A DNA stretch of 31,268 nucleotides from RUG13615 sp040307715 (GTDB lineage Bacteria > Bacillota > Clostridia > Peptostreptococcales > Anaerovoracaceae): positions 1 to 31,268 of the forward strand of contig JAWRJC010000119.1 of assembly GCA_040307715.1 (NCBI GenBank), given 5' to 3'. The notes beneath the pieces were generated by a model. The model was given only the letters and a program-made list of their open reading frames with translations, made no database searches and was not told the DNA's origin. Each line of letters starts with the position of its first letter. The first letter of the stretch is position 1. Made by a program: the position numbers and the translations under genes. Shown here piece after piece: positions 15,350 to 24,268 of this stretch.

Positions 15350-16522
15350 TTACAGCATGATCTCTTCCTTGAAACTGGTGCCGATCGCTGTCGGTTCCGC
15401 ACCGAGGATGTCACAGATCGTCTGGCCGATATCGCCGTATGTAGAACGGATCCCGAGATCGTATCCTTCTTTGATATGCCTGCCGTAAGCGACGAACGGG
15501 ATGTATTCCCGCGTGTGATTGAAGCCGGCATGGATGGGATCGTTGCCGTGATCGGCTGTGAGCATCAGAATATCATCTTCTTTCATTGCCTCCAGGATGC
15601 CGGGCAGCGCCGCGTCGAATTCCTCGATCGCTTTTCCGTATCCGATCGGGTCACGCCGATGTCCGAACTTGCTGTCAAAGTCCACCAGATTGGTGAACAG
15701 GAGTCCTTCGAATGCATTCTGCATCGCATCGACCGTCTTGGCGACGCCGTCCAGATTGCTCTCTGTGTGAACGCTTTCCGTAATGCCCTGCCCGTTGAAG
15801 ATATCGCGGATCTTGCCGACTGCATATACGGTCTTGCCGGCTTCTTTGATATGGTCGAGCATCGTCGGCGCATGCGGATCAACGGAATAATCATGACGGT
15901 CCGAAGTGCGCACACGTTTGCCGTCGATGATCTTGTAAGGCCGTGCGATGACTCTGCAGCATGCGTATTCGCCGACCAGCATATCGCGGGCAGTCTGACA
16001 GATGCGGTATAACTCTTCGAGCGGGATCACATCCACATTTGCGGCGACCTGAAAGACGCTGTCGGCAGAGGTATAGATGATCGGGCTGCCGGTCGCTTCG
16101 TGTTCGTCGCCGAGTTCATCGATGATGTCCGTACCGGAAGCGACCTTATTGCCGAGGGTGCTGCGGCCGATGGCTCTCTCGAACTGCTCCATGAATGCCG
16201 CCGGGAAGCCGTCCGGATACGTCTTGAACGGAATCTTCGTCTCGATGCCCGCGATCTCCCAATGTCCTGTTGTTGTGTCCTTGCCGCTTGAGATCTCTGC
16301 CAGTTTGCCGAAAGCCCCTTTCGGCGCCGCGACCGCCAGTCTGCCGCCTGCTGCCCCTTGTATATTGCAGAAACCGAGTTCCCGGAGATGTGGGATCCTC
16401 ATCTCCCCCATTCTGTCCAGGATATGGCCGAATGTGTCCGCCCCGGTATCCCCGAAAGCGGCTGCATCCGGCAGTTCGCCGACACCAAGACTGTCAAGGA
16501 CGATCAGTATAATGCGTTTCAT
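15350..16522 (-). CDS. deoB: Phosphopentomutase
   Basis: A 390-residue DeoB, the Mn-dependent enzyme that interconverts ribose (deoxyribose) 1- and 5-phosphate in nucleoside salvage. It belongs to the alkaline-phosphatase superfamily. The N-terminal metal/nucleophile region is LIVLDSLGVGELPDA; TTGHWEIAG, DFDSKFGHRRDP, LTADHGNDP and HTREYIPF supply the other metal and substrate residues. A textbook AAGGAGG precedes the ATG. It is the last gene of the long leftward run, 43 bp after the metallophosphoesterase gene. No clear terminator follows. Confidence 0.96.
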   Translation of the reverse strand: MKRIILIVLDSLGVGELPDAAAFGDTGADTFGHILDRMGEMRIPHLRELGFCNIQGAAGGRLAVAAPKGAFGKLAEISSGKDTTTGHWEIAGIETKIPFKTYPDGFPAAFMEQFERAIGRSTLGNKVASGTDIIDELGDEHEATGSPIIYTSADSVFQVAANVDVIPLEELYRICQTARDMLVGEYACCRVIARPYKIIDGKRVRTSDRHDYSVDPHAPTMLDHIKEAGKTVYAVGKIRDIFNGQGITESVHTESNLDGVAKTVDAMQNAFEGLLFTNLVDFDSKFGHRRDPIGYGKAIEEFDAALPGILEAMKEDDILMLTADHGNDPIHAGFNHTREYIPFVAYGRHIKEGYDLGIRSTYGDIGQTICDILGAEPTAIGTSFKEEIML

Positions 16523-16565
16523 CGAAATACCTCCTTCAATAGCCGAATATTTAATGTCAAAGAGT

Positions 16566-17264
16566 TCAGAAACAGATTTCCTTCAAAGTACAGTTGAGAT
16601 AATCAAGCGAGATCAGATCATAGGAGACACCGTTCAGATTGCCTTTCAGTCCTTTCCTGAACGCTTCTTTGCCGTGCAGATGTCCATAATACACTCTGCG
16701 TACGCCGAACTCTTCAAAAAGCTGTGTGAACTTTGACGGCTGCATTTTATCGTTCGTGGGCGGATAGTGTAAAACACCGATGATCTCCCGGTCTTTGCGG
16801 GCAGCTGCAGCCGTGAGGGAGGCTCGAAGACGCAGCGATTCCCTTTGATAGATCTTTTCGTCCTGTGCAGTATACCCTTCGGAGCCCGGACATACCCAGC
16901 CGCGTGTCCCGCAGATCAATGCATGGTCTGTCCCGTAACAGCTGTTCTGCAGGAAGTACATGTCGGGATACAGTTGATTGAGTTTCGTGATCCCCGTCCA
17001 CCAGAGATCATGATTGCCCTTGATCAGGACTTTCATCCCCGGTCTTTCGTGGATCCATTCAAGATCAGCCAATGCTTCTTTAAAATGGAGCCCCCAGCTG
17101 ATATCGCCGGCGATGATCACGGTATCTTCCGCGCCAACACGCGCGTCCCAGTCCTCCCTGATGCGCGCTGCATGGTCGTTCCACGCATCACCGAAAACGG
17201 TCATCGGCTTGTCGATGCGCGGATCATTTGAAAGATGAAGATCTCCAACGATAAATGTTCGCAT
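16566..17264 (-). CDS. Metallophosphoesterase (calcineurin-like)
   Basis: A 232-residue cytoplasmic phosphoesterase with all the dinuclear-metal motifs: GDLHLS near residue 7, IIAGDISWG, IKGNHDLWW, GVLHYPP and YYGHLHGKEA. It resembles a predicted phosphohydrolase family (COG1768-like) common in Clostridia. The substrate is unknown; I see no signal peptide or membrane segment. AAGGAG stands 11 nt before the ATG. It lies between tcdA and deoB in the same direction, but that context does not predict its substrate. Confidence 0.85.
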   Translation of the reverse strand: MRTFIVGDLHLSNDPRIDKPMTVFGDAWNDHAARIREDWDARVGAEDTVIIAGDISWGLHFKEALADLEWIHERPGMKVLIKGNHDLWWTGITKLNQLYPDMYFLQNSCYGTDHALICGTRGWVCPGSEGYTAQDEKIYQRESLRLRASLTAAAARKDREIIGVLHYPPTNDKMQPSKFTQLFEEFGVRRVYYGHLHGKEAFRKGLKGNLNGVSYDLISLDYLNCTLKEICF

Positions 17265-17287
17265 TTACATAAAACTCCTTATGGATA

Positions 17288-17977
17288 CTATTTGATATGA
17301 TCCCAACCGGTCAGGTCGCGGATGACCTCCCCTGCCAGCAGCATACCCATCACGGGCGGGACATATGACAAACTGCCGAGATTGCTGCCGCCTGCAGGCT
17401 GCTCTTCCGAGTAAATGACCTTGACTCCTTCCGTAATGCCGAGACCGCGGAGCTGTTTGCGTACCGCCTTGGCAAGCGGACAGACGCTCGTTTTGCTGAT
17501 ATCCGCCGCTTTGAATGCAGTCGGGTCCTTCTTGTTGGCTGCGCCCATTGCGGAAATCACGGGGATCCCGTGTTCTCTGCTCCATGCGATCAGACGCGCC
17601 TTGGCTGTAACGGTGTCGATGGCGTCGACCACATAATCCACATCCGCCGGAAGCGACGGGATCGTATCCGCGTCAAGGAACAGATCCAATGTTGTGATAT
17701 CGGCGGCGGGCCAGATGTCGCGGATGCGTTCCTTCATGACCGCGGTTTTTTTCTTTCCGATCGTCGAATGGGTCGCGATGATCTGCCGGTTGATATTTGT
17801 AACATCGATACTGTCGCTGTCGATCAGTACAAAACTGCCGATACCTGCCCGGGCAAGGACTTCGCATACGTAGCCGCCCACACCGCCGAGTCCGGCGATC
17901 AGAACGCGGGCCTTCTGCAGTTTTTCAGTCCCCTCCTCACCGAGGATCCATGCATTGCGGATAAACTGTTCATTCAT
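17288..17977 (-). CDS. tcdA: tRNA threonylcarbamoyladenosine dehydratase (E1-like)
   Basis: A 229-residue ThiF/E1-like protein best matched to TcdA (CsdL/YgdL), which uses ATP to convert t6A37 in tRNA to cyclic ct6A. The nucleotide motif is VLIAGLGGVGGYVCEVLARAG (about 25-45); DSDSIDVTNINRQ and YVVDAIDTVTAK are E1 family hallmarks. The later stretch MGAANKKDPTAFKAADISKT is typical of TcdA rather than MoeB or ThiF. AGGA stands 7 nt upstream and the ATG overlaps the recX stop by 4 bp. A TsaD-like gene elsewhere in the window touches the same tRNA modification, but the link is only by family. Confidence 0.88.
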   Translation of the reverse strand: MNEQFIRNAWILGEEGTEKLQKARVLIAGLGGVGGYVCEVLARAGIGSFVLIDSDSIDVTNINRQIIATHSTIGKKKTAVMKERIRDIWPAADITTLDLFLDADTIPSLPADVDYVVDAIDTVTAKARLIAWSREHGIPVISAMGAANKKDPTAFKAADISKTSVCPLAKAVRKQLRGLGITEGVKVIYSEEQPAGGSNLGSLSYVPPVMGMLLAGEVIRDLTGWDHIK

Positions 17978-18462
17978 AGTGTGTCCTGTCCGATCTGCCC
18001 CAGAACGGCATAGATCAAAGCTGTTTCGTATCCAAGCGCCGCGAGCCGGCGGCCGGCGCGCGCTCTTTCTTTTTCAGTTGATGCGCTGCCTTCAAGCAGA
18101 CGAGCTGCTTCCGCGGCGGCATTGCGGAATTCTTCCTCAGACAGGTCGGTCCCTTCTTCGTCCTCAAAATCGTAAATGGCCTGCTGTACGATGTTTCTTT
18201 CGATCCCCCGTTCCCTGAGTTCCCGGAAGATGCGGCACCGGCCGCGCCGCTTTTCGAGACTGCGGCGCAGATAGGTCAGCGCATAGGCACGGTCATCGAT
18301 ATAGTGCAATTCCTTGAGCCGGTCAAGACAGTTGCGGATCTCCTCTTCTTCAAAGGCGGCTTCTTCCAGCCGGCGGCGGACCTCCTGTTCTGTCCGCATC
18401 CGGTGTTCCAGAAAGCGTGCTGCTGTATCCATGATGTCTGTTTTTTTCGCTTTCCCGGTCAT
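17974..18462 (-). CDS. recX: Regulatory protein RecX
   Basis: A 162-residue RecX, a helical-repeat inhibitor that binds RecA filaments. The family pattern is seen in MDTAARFLEHRMRTEQEVRRRL, EEIRNCLDRLKELHYIDDRAYA, and FRELRERGIERNIVQQAI. GAGGAGG precedes the start. It overlaps eamA and tcdA by 4 bp each (ATGA junctions), so it is translated from the long operon transcript and not linked to recA, which lies about 2.8 kb downstream with its own SOS promoter. I see no LexA box near it. Confidence 0.9.
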   Translation of the reverse strand: MTGKAKKTDIMDTAARFLEHRMRTEQEVRRRLEEAAFEEEEIRNCLDRLKELHYIDDRAYALTYLRRSLEKRRGRCRIFRELRERGIERNIVQQAIYDFEDEEGTDLSEEEFRNAAAEAARLLEGSASTEKERARAGRRLAALGYETALIYAVLGQIGQDTL

Positions 18463-19421
18463 GCAGCCGTACCTCCTCTGCTATTATATACATCCTCTGC
18501 GTCTGTTTCCACCGCCTGCCGGGATACCGTATCAAGGTGATTGAGAACGAATGCGGCGCCGATGACGAGGACGGCGCAGACGATATGCAGACTGGTCAGC
18601 GGTTCATGGAGAAGCAGTCCCCCTGCCAGAATTGAGATCACGGTCGAGATGTTGTTGAACACACTTGCCCGCGCCGCCGGCAGGATGCGGAATGCATAGG
18701 TGATGGTCAGGGAGGAAAGCAGGATGCAGCCGATCCCGAGATAAGCCGACGACAGGAAGAACCGCAGACTGGTCAGCGGTACGAAGTAATCTGCAACAGA
18801 ACCTGTTCTGATATGGTCCGCCAGCAGCAGGATACTGAAGAACACGGATCCTGCAACGATCAGCCAGCCCGCGATCACGACGGGGCTGAATTTCACGCGG
18901 AACTGACGGCTCCACACACTGTACAGCGCGTTCAGAAGCGTGGATACCCCCAGGAACAGCGCGCCTGCCAGCGTCATGTCTTTCGCCCCGCTTCCGGCTG
19001 ACACCATCGCGATAACAGCACCGGCACCGACCAGAACGGCAACTGAACCAACGAGACCGAGCCGTTCATGGAGCATCGGGATCGCGAACAGAGCGATGAA
19101 GACCGGCGAAGTTGCAAAGAAGATCGCACCAATGATCGTGGAACATGTCAGAAGGCCGAGGAGCTGGAAATACAGGAAGAGTACGTAACTCGCACAGAGA
19201 AGGAACATCGCCGGTATATCCCGCCGTTTGATGCGGAGCGATTCTCCGGCAACTTTCAAAACGGGCGGCAGCGCAGCAAGCGCAAAAAGAAAGCGATATG
19301 CCAGTACATCGTACACACCGCCGTCTACAAGCGCTTCTTTATTGGCGATAAAAGCAAAGCCTACAACGACCGCGAACAGCAGTCCTGCGGCAACGGCTCT
19401 GCGCTCATTTCTTTTATGCAT
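18459..19421 (-). CDS. DMT superfamily (EamA) transporter
   Basis: A 320-residue integral membrane protein with about ten hydrophobic segments in two EamA-like halves (residues about 10-145 and 160-295). Typical stretches are ALVDGGVYDVLAYRFLFALA, FFATSPVFIALFAIPMLHERL and FNNISTVISILAGGLLLHEPL, the last two ending in the conserved loop after the fourth helix of each half. Substrates of this family include amino acids and metabolites; none can be assigned here. The ATG follows GGGTGG. The gene overlaps the 3' end of the phosphopantetheinyl transferase gene by 61 bp and ends in a 4-bp overlap with recX. Confidence 0.87.
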   Translation of the reverse strand: MHKRNERRAVAAGLLFAVVVGFAFIANKEALVDGGVYDVLAYRFLFALAALPPVLKVAGESLRIKRRDIPAMFLLCASYVLFLYFQLLGLLTCSTIIGAIFFATSPVFIALFAIPMLHERLGLVGSVAVLVGAGAVIAMVSAGSGAKDMTLAGALFLGVSTLLNALYSVWSRQFRVKFSPVVIAGWLIVAGSVFFSILLLADHIRTGSVADYFVPLTSLRFFLSSAYLGIGCILLSSLTITYAFRILPAARASVFNNISTVISILAGGLLLHEPLTSLHIVCAVLVIGAAFVLNHLDTVSRQAVETDAEDVYNSRGGTAA

Positions 19422-19960
19422 ATGTCCACCCGGAAAGCTGCGGGCAGAGCCGCAGCACAGTAGATCCCGCTGCCAAGGTCAATATCGTAAAAACGCACCC
19501 CTTCCAGAGAAGAGAGAAGCTTGCTGCCGTCTGTCAGTGAGTACTTCGCAAGCGTCCGGCCAAGCGGGAGGCCAAGGTATTTCGTCAGTGCTTCTTTTCT
19601 CGTCCACAAACGGAAAAAACCGTCCTCCCCGGCGGTTTTGAGATACGTACACTCTGTGTCCGTGAAGAATCGCGCCGCGATACGGTCATGATCCGTATGC
19701 CGTGCCGCCTGTATATCCAGTCCTACGGAAGACACCTCGCTGCCTGCCACGAGGCAGGCCCACTTCCTGCCGGTATGACTGACCGAAACGCGCAGAGGAA
19801 GATCAGGAAAGAACGGCTTTCCATATTCCGTGCGGCGAAGTGAGGATGCCGCGATTCCGCCCCTTTCCATTCCCAGGTAAAGAGCAGCGGCTTCGAGCAG
19901 CAGCGATTCCGAGGACCGTTGCCCGCTGTCGGGGGAAATGTACAGAGCGGCTGTGCTCAT
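19361..19960 (-). CDS. 4'-phosphopantetheinyl transferase (Sfp-like)
   Basis: A 199-residue Sfp-type enzyme that moves phosphopantetheine from CoA to acyl or peptidyl carrier proteins. RVSVSHTGRKWACLV (57-71), VGLDIQ (79-84) and RLWTRKEALTKYLG (117-130) are the family blocks; W119 and K122-E123 form the WxxKEA motif. In Sfp the second metal residue of the GxDxE motif is glutamate; here it is Gln84, a substitution some active family members seem to tolerate. The frame opens at 20011, but the ATG at 19960 overlaps the yerC-like stop by 4 bp and gives a normal N-terminus. No carrier protein gene is nearby, so its target is unknown. Confidence 0.85.
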   Translation of the reverse strand: MSTAALYISPDSGQRSSESLLLEAAALYLGMERGGIAASSLRRTEYGKPFFPDLPLRVSVSHTGRKWACLVAGSEVSSVGLDIQAARHTDHDRIAARFFTDTECTYLKTAGEDGFFRLWTRKEALTKYLGLPLGRTLAKYSLTDGSKLLSSLEGVRFYDIDLGSGIYCAAALPAAFRVDICIKEMSAEPLPQDCCSRSL

Positions 19961-20247
19961 TTCAGTCTGTCGAGGATCCGGCGGTAGCCGTCCGCACCGT
20001 ACAGAAGGCACTTGTTGATCCTGCTGATCGTCGCGGTGGAAGCACCGGTCTTTTCTTCGATCTCTTTATACTTGCGGTTCTCGTCCAGCAGTTTGGCCAC
20101 CTGCCACCGCTGTGCCATTGCATGGATCTCGTTGATCGTTGACAGGTCTTCAAAGAACCGGTAGCAATCCTCCTGATCCTGCAGAGAGAGAATCGCATCG
20201 AACAGTGCATCGATGTCATCGCGCTTGAATTTAGAACGATATGCCAT
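19957..20247 (-). CDS. YerC/TrpR-family DNA-binding protein
   Basis: A 96-residue protein of the YerC/YecD TrpR-like family. The helix-turn-helix is clear at YKEIEEKTGASTATISRINKC, preceded by TINEIHAMAQRWQVAKLLDE. TrpR itself binds tryptophan; the ligand and operators of YerC-like proteins are not known to me. The frame opens at 20271, but the ATG at 20247 (MAYRSKFK) has a perfect AAAGGAGGT upstream. It lies 31 bp after the S41 protease gene and overlaps the transferase gene by 4 bp. Confidence 0.88.
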   Translation of the reverse strand: MAYRSKFKRDDIDALFDAILSLQDQEDCYRFFEDLSTINEIHAMAQRWQVAKLLDENRKYKEIEEKTGASTATISRINKCLLYGADGYRRILDRLK

Positions 20248-20278
20248 AGAAGGACCTCCTTTGGTTGTCATCGGTACG

Positions 20279-21448
20279 TTATTTGAGCAATTCGATCGCT
20301 TTCTTTAATTGTTCGTCATCGCCTTCCACAATGTAATCGGGGGTCACGCCGACACCGTGGATCTTATTGCCGTTAGGCGAGAAATACTGCAGAACGGTCA
20401 GTTTGTAGCCGGTGCCGTTGCCCAGCGGCGCGGAATTCTGGATGATCCCTTTGCCGAATGTGACGGTGCCGACAAGTTTCCCGCCCGCGTTATCCTTGAT
20501 GGCTGCAGACAGGATCTCCGCGGCGCTGGCGGAGTTTTCGTTGACAAGAATGACGTACGGGAGACTGGTACGGCCTTCTTCCGAATAGGTGTACTCTCTG
20601 TGTCCCTGTCTGTCCTCTGTATACATCACGGTCCCTTTGTCGAGGAGCATGTCGGCGATCTGTACGGATTGATCGACAAGACCGCCTCCGTTGTTGCGCA
20701 GATCGATGATCAGCCCTTTGACGCCTTTGGCCTCCATGGCTTTCAGCTCGGTTTTGAAATCTCCGGCGGTTTGCATATCAAAGGAAGTGATCCGGATGAG
20801 ACCAATGTTGCCTTCGAGTATCTCGCTCTCGACCGAGAAGACCGCGATCGTTGTCCGGGTCAGGGTGACTGTGTTTTCCTTGCCGTCTCTCAGATAGGTC
20901 ACGTCGACAGTCGTCCCGCTGTCACCGCGGATCGCCATGCTCATCTGAGTGGAATCCTCGTATTCTTCGCCGTCCACCTTCGTCAGGATATCCCCCGGCA
21001 GGAGCCCTGCCTTCTGCGCGGGGCTGTCTTTGACAGTGCTGAGAACAACGTATTCACCTTTTTCGTTTTGCTGGAAGGTGACGCCTACGCCTTCAAACTC
21101 GCCGGTCATGCTGGACTCCCAGGATTTCCATTCGTCTTCATTCATGTAACTGGAATAGATATCGCCTGTCGACTGGAAGATACCTTTATACATCCCCTCT
21201 TCGATCTGTTCATCGGTGATATCCTGATAAAAGTTTTTCTGTACGAGTTTCCAGAGTTCTTCCGCTTTGGCATACTTGTCATTCATGTAGGTCAGCTGAT
21301 TGTACTCTTCAGCGCTGATCGTCATTTTGCCGAGACCGACGCTGCCGCCTGTCGCATGCATCATGCTCATGGTGCCGTAAGTCGCCGCTCCGCCGAGCAA
21401 TGCTGCGACAAGAAGAAATATAACAAATACGCTTTTTTTGATATTCAT
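20279..21448 (-). CDS. S41 family C-terminal processing peptidase (CtpA-like)
   Basis: A 389-residue membrane-anchored serine protease. One N-terminal transmembrane segment (about 6-30) places the rest outside the cell. A PDZ domain (about 125-195) includes VKDSPAQKAGLLPGDILTKV. The catalytic domain has LIIDLRNNGGGLVDQS, VNENSASAAEILSAA with Ser308 as likely nucleophile, and FGKG with Lys333 as general base; the 25-residue spacing matches E. coli Prc (S430/K455). It starts 1 nt after recJ, with CGGAGAA upstream, two genes from the M23 hydrolase and FtsEX. CtpA/Prc proteases in other bacteria control murein hydrolases, so a cell-wall role is a reasonable inference. Confidence 0.93.
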   Translation of the reverse strand: MNIKKSVFVIFLLVAALLGGAATYGTMSMMHATGGSVGLGKMTISAEEYNQLTYMNDKYAKAEELWKLVQKNFYQDITDEQIEEGMYKGIFQSTGDIYSSYMNEDEWKSWESSMTGEFEGVGVTFQQNEKGEYVVLSTVKDSPAQKAGLLPGDILTKVDGEEYEDSTQMSMAIRGDSGTTVDVTYLRDGKENTVTLTRTTIAVFSVESEILEGNIGLIRITSFDMQTAGDFKTELKAMEAKGVKGLIIDLRNNGGGLVDQSVQIADMLLDKGTVMYTEDRQGHREYTYSEEGRTSLPYVILVNENSASAAEILSAAIKDNAGGKLVGTVTFGKGIIQNSAPLGNGTGYKLTVLQYFSPNGNKIHGVGVTPDYIVEGDDEQLKKAIELLK

Positions 21449-21449
21449 G

Positions 21450-23117
21450 CTACTGATTCTCCGCTAAATCTATGATCCTGAGCTGAACGCTCTTTCTGCC
21501 ATTAAAGTCATTGATGCCGATCCGGACTGTGAGGCGCAGTGCTTCGGCGCCGGCGCAGACTGCAGCCATCTTTGCGATCTTATCCTCACTTCCGAAACAG
21601 ATCCCGCCGATCCCGCCGGAGGGAGATGCGATCCTGAGGCGCAGCGCACGCCCGTTTCCTATTACATCATACTCCAGCAGTTTCACACTTTCCAGTAAAA
21701 AAGCGGGGGCGGGATTGTCTTTTCCGAACGGCGCCATTGCCAGAAGGTCTTCCGCCAGTGCAAGATCGATCTGCGCCGGCTCCAGAACCATATCGTACGG
21801 CACCTTTTTGTCGAACAATCCGGGATTGGCTGCCAGGATCTCTTTCATGACAGCTTCGAGACCTTCTTTGAGCGCCGGGATATACTCCTCCCGGATGGTG
21901 AATCCGCATGCCATCGCGTGGCCGCCAAAACGCTCGAAGAGATGGCTTTGCGTGCTGAGAACGGCGTGAAGATCGAGCCCTTCTATTCCCCGGCATGTCG
22001 CTGTATAACAGCCTTCCTGAGACGGCGATAATATGGCGACCGGTTTGTTGAACCGCTCTCTCAGTCTGCCGGCGACGACTCCGTTGGTCCCTTCATGGGA
22101 AGTCTGCGGGAGGAGTACCGGGAACAGAGTGTTCTCAAGTTCTTCCCCGCAGTACGCGAGGATATGGCGTTCCGTGCGTTCCTGGATCGACTTCCTCTCT
22201 GTATTGAGCGTATGCATCTTCTCAACATAAGGGTACGCTTCTTCCGGGGTGGAAGCCAGGAACAGCCTGACGCCAAGGCTGGCATCCTCCATGCGTCCGG
22301 CTGCGTTGACATGCGGGCCGATACCGAATCCGATCCGTTCTGCATCGACGGGATAGCGCTTGCTGCCGGGGTCTCCCTGTCTGCGGTAAATGCGGTCGAT
22401 CAGCATATTCAGACCGATACGGCTGCCTGTATTGATCTTGTTGAGTCCGTATTTGACGAGGCTGCGGTTCTCCCCGGTCAGCGGTACGACATCCGCAACT
22501 GTACCGATCGCGACCATGTCCAGCAGATCGTTGGTGATCTTTTTGTCAAGACCTGCAGCGTCGCGCAGCGCCAGTGCCAGTTTGTAGGCAACGCCGCAGC
22601 CCGCAAGATCGCGGTACGGATAAGTCTCTCCTTCCTGTTTGGGATCGAGGACGATCGTGTCCGCGAGGCCTTCTTCGCAGTTGTGGTGGTCCGTGACGAT
22701 CACGGAAATGCCGTACTCTTTGGCGGTTTCTACCTCGAAATAAGATATCGCACCGCAGTCGACCGTGATGATCATATCCACACCGAGTTCGGCGAGTTTG
22801 ATGACCGCCTGCTCGTTGAGCCCATATCCTTCGTCGAAACGTGATGGGATATAAAAAGACGGTGCTTTTGCACCGAGCGCCCGCAGGATGGTCATCATGA
22901 TCACAGTTGCAGTGACACCGTCCGCATCATAATCACCGTAAACAACGATCTTATCCCCTCTCTGTACGGCCGCAAGGATCGCGTCAGTTGCCTCGGGAAG
23001 TCCGTGCAGAAGACGCGGATCGTAAGCGGTACGCGGATAAGGGGCCAGATACTCATTCACAGCTGCTTCATCGGTGATTCCCCTCTTGATCAGTAATTGT
23101 CTAATGATGTCGTTCAT
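21450..23117 (-). CDS. recJ: Single-stranded-DNA-specific exonuclease RecJ
   Basis: A 555-residue DHH-family 5'-3' exonuclease used in recombination and repair. The phosphoesterase motifs are VYGDYDADGVTAT (D62, D64, D66), ITVDCGAIS, VIVTDHHNCE, and DMVAIGTVADVVPL; the DHHA1 region has FGIGPHVNAAGR and GGHAMACGFTI, and a C-terminal OB-type domain follows. It is near the short end for RecJ but contains every core motif. It starts 3 nt after the M23 gene stop with no clear ribosome-binding site, so translational coupling is likely. Confidence 0.95.
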   Translation of the reverse strand: MNDIIRQLLIKRGITDEAAVNEYLAPYPRTAYDPRLLHGLPEATDAILAAVQRGDKIVVYGDYDADGVTATVIMMTILRALGAKAPSFYIPSRFDEGYGLNEQAVIKLAELGVDMIITVDCGAISYFEVETAKEYGISVIVTDHHNCEEGLADTIVLDPKQEGETYPYRDLAGCGVAYKLALALRDAAGLDKKITNDLLDMVAIGTVADVVPLTGENRSLVKYGLNKINTGSRIGLNMLIDRIYRRQGDPGSKRYPVDAERIGFGIGPHVNAAGRMEDASLGVRLFLASTPEEAYPYVEKMHTLNTERKSIQERTERHILAYCGEELENTLFPVLLPQTSHEGTNGVVAGRLRERFNKPVAILSPSQEGCYTATCRGIEGLDLHAVLSTQSHLFERFGGHAMACGFTIREEYIPALKEGLEAVMKEILAANPGLFDKKVPYDMVLEPAQIDLALAEDLLAMAPFGKDNPAPAFLLESVKLLEYDVIGNGRALRLRIASPSGGIGGICFGSEDKIAKMAAVCAGAEALRLTVRIGINDFNGRKSVQLRIIDLAENQ

Positions 23118-23120
23118 GGT

Positions 23121-24242
23121 TTACAAGTAGTTGTGGGGGTTCACCGAATTACCGTAGTTGCTTCCCCCGAGACGGACCTCAAAGTGGCAGTGGTTGCCGG
23201 TGCTGTTGCCTGTCGAACCGACAAACGCGATCGTCTGGCCCTGGGAAACAGTCTGTCCTTCATAAACGTTGAGTGAGGAGTTGTGTCCGTAGAGGGTGTA
23301 CAGACCATTCCCGTGGCTGATCAGGACCGCATTGCCGTAGCTGCCCATCCAGCCCGCAGAGATCACCAGTCCGTCATCCGCCGCGACGACACTCGTTCCG
23401 TAAGCCGCCGGAATATCGATGCCGGAATGGAGTTCATACCCATGGTACGGACACCAGCGGTAGGCATATTCAGAGGAAATGCTGTAATAGCCCGGCACCG
23501 GCCACATGAATGCCCCGCTGCCGCTGCCCTGATACTCCTGATCGGAAGATCTGGCGGCGATCATGGCAGCGATCTCTGCGGATTCGGCTTCAAGATCAGC
23601 CAGATCGTCTTCCAGCTGGTCGTTGATCGCTTCCTGTTCCTCTTTTGAGGCTTCGGCTTTTTCATAGTTCGCGCTGAGCTGATCCTGCAGGGCGTTGAGT
23701 TCGCTCATCTTCGCGTCCAGGTCACCGCGCTGTGATTCGAGGGCGGTCTGGATCTCTTCGATCTCCTGATATTCCTGCTCCAGCTTGCTGACAAGGTCTT
23801 TATCACTCGCGTAGATCTTGCCTACGAGTTCTACATTGGTGATCAGGTCAGACACGTTTTCTGAAGACAATATAACATCGATGAATCCGATGGATCCATT
23901 TTTGTACATGTTCCGAAGGCGCTGATTGAGGTTGTCGATGCTGACTTCGATTTCCTCTTTTTTTCTTTCCAGCTTTTTCTGGTTTTCGCTGATCTCCATC
24001 TGCAGGGAAACGATCTGACTGCTGACATTGTCGATACTGCCCTGCGTCTCGTCGATCTCTGCCTGGATCTCATTCATCTCGCCCTGGAGTTCTTCAACTT
24101 TTTCTTTTCCTTCGTCCAGTTCCTGCTGTTTGGCATCGATATCTGCATCAACTTCCTCCTGTGAGCGGGTGCCGTAGGCGAACGTCAGCGTCATCGAAAG
24201 GATCAGCAGCAGGATGACTGCGAAGCGAAAACGGCCTTTCAT
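23121..24242 (-). CDS. M23 (LytM) murein hydrolase with coiled coil, EnvC/PcsB-like
   Basis: A 373-residue secreted cell-wall enzyme. A signal peptide or anchor spans about 5-24 (AVILLLILSMTLTFAYG). Residues about 30-230 are heptad-rich coiled coil. The C-terminal LytM domain (about 265-373) keeps all zinc ligands: H272 and D276 in ELHSGID, and H353 in HCHFEV, with H320 in YTLYGHNS. It is therefore likely an active endopeptidase, unlike EnvC, whose LytM domain is degenerate and acts only as an activator. It lies directly after ftsE and ftsX, with a 26-bp gap from ftsX, the layout of FtsEX systems in which the coiled coil is moved by the ABC complex. Confidence 0.92.
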   Translation of the reverse strand: MKGRFRFAVILLLILSMTLTFAYGTRSQEEVDADIDAKQQELDEGKEKVEELQGEMNEIQAEIDETQGSIDNVSSQIVSLQMEISENQKKLERKKEEIEVSIDNLNQRLRNMYKNGSIGFIDVILSSENVSDLITNVELVGKIYASDKDLVSKLEQEYQEIEEIQTALESQRGDLDAKMSELNALQDQLSANYEKAEASKEEQEAINDQLEDDLADLEAESAEIAAMIAARSSDQEYQGSGSGAFMWPVPGYYSISSEYAYRWCPYHGYELHSGIDIPAAYGTSVVAADDGLVISAGWMGSYGNAVLISHGNGLYTLYGHNSSLNVYEGQTVSQGQTIAFVGSTGNSTGNHCHFEVRLGGSNYGNSVNPHNYL

Positions 24243-24268
24243 GATCCTGTTATATCCTCTTTCTTTTT

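Noticed and set aside
20309..21475. Plus-strand open frame of 388 codons opposite the S41 protease gene, and similar long ones opposite hrcA and mgtE
   Set aside because: The sense-strand genes have complete family motifs; the antisense products have none.
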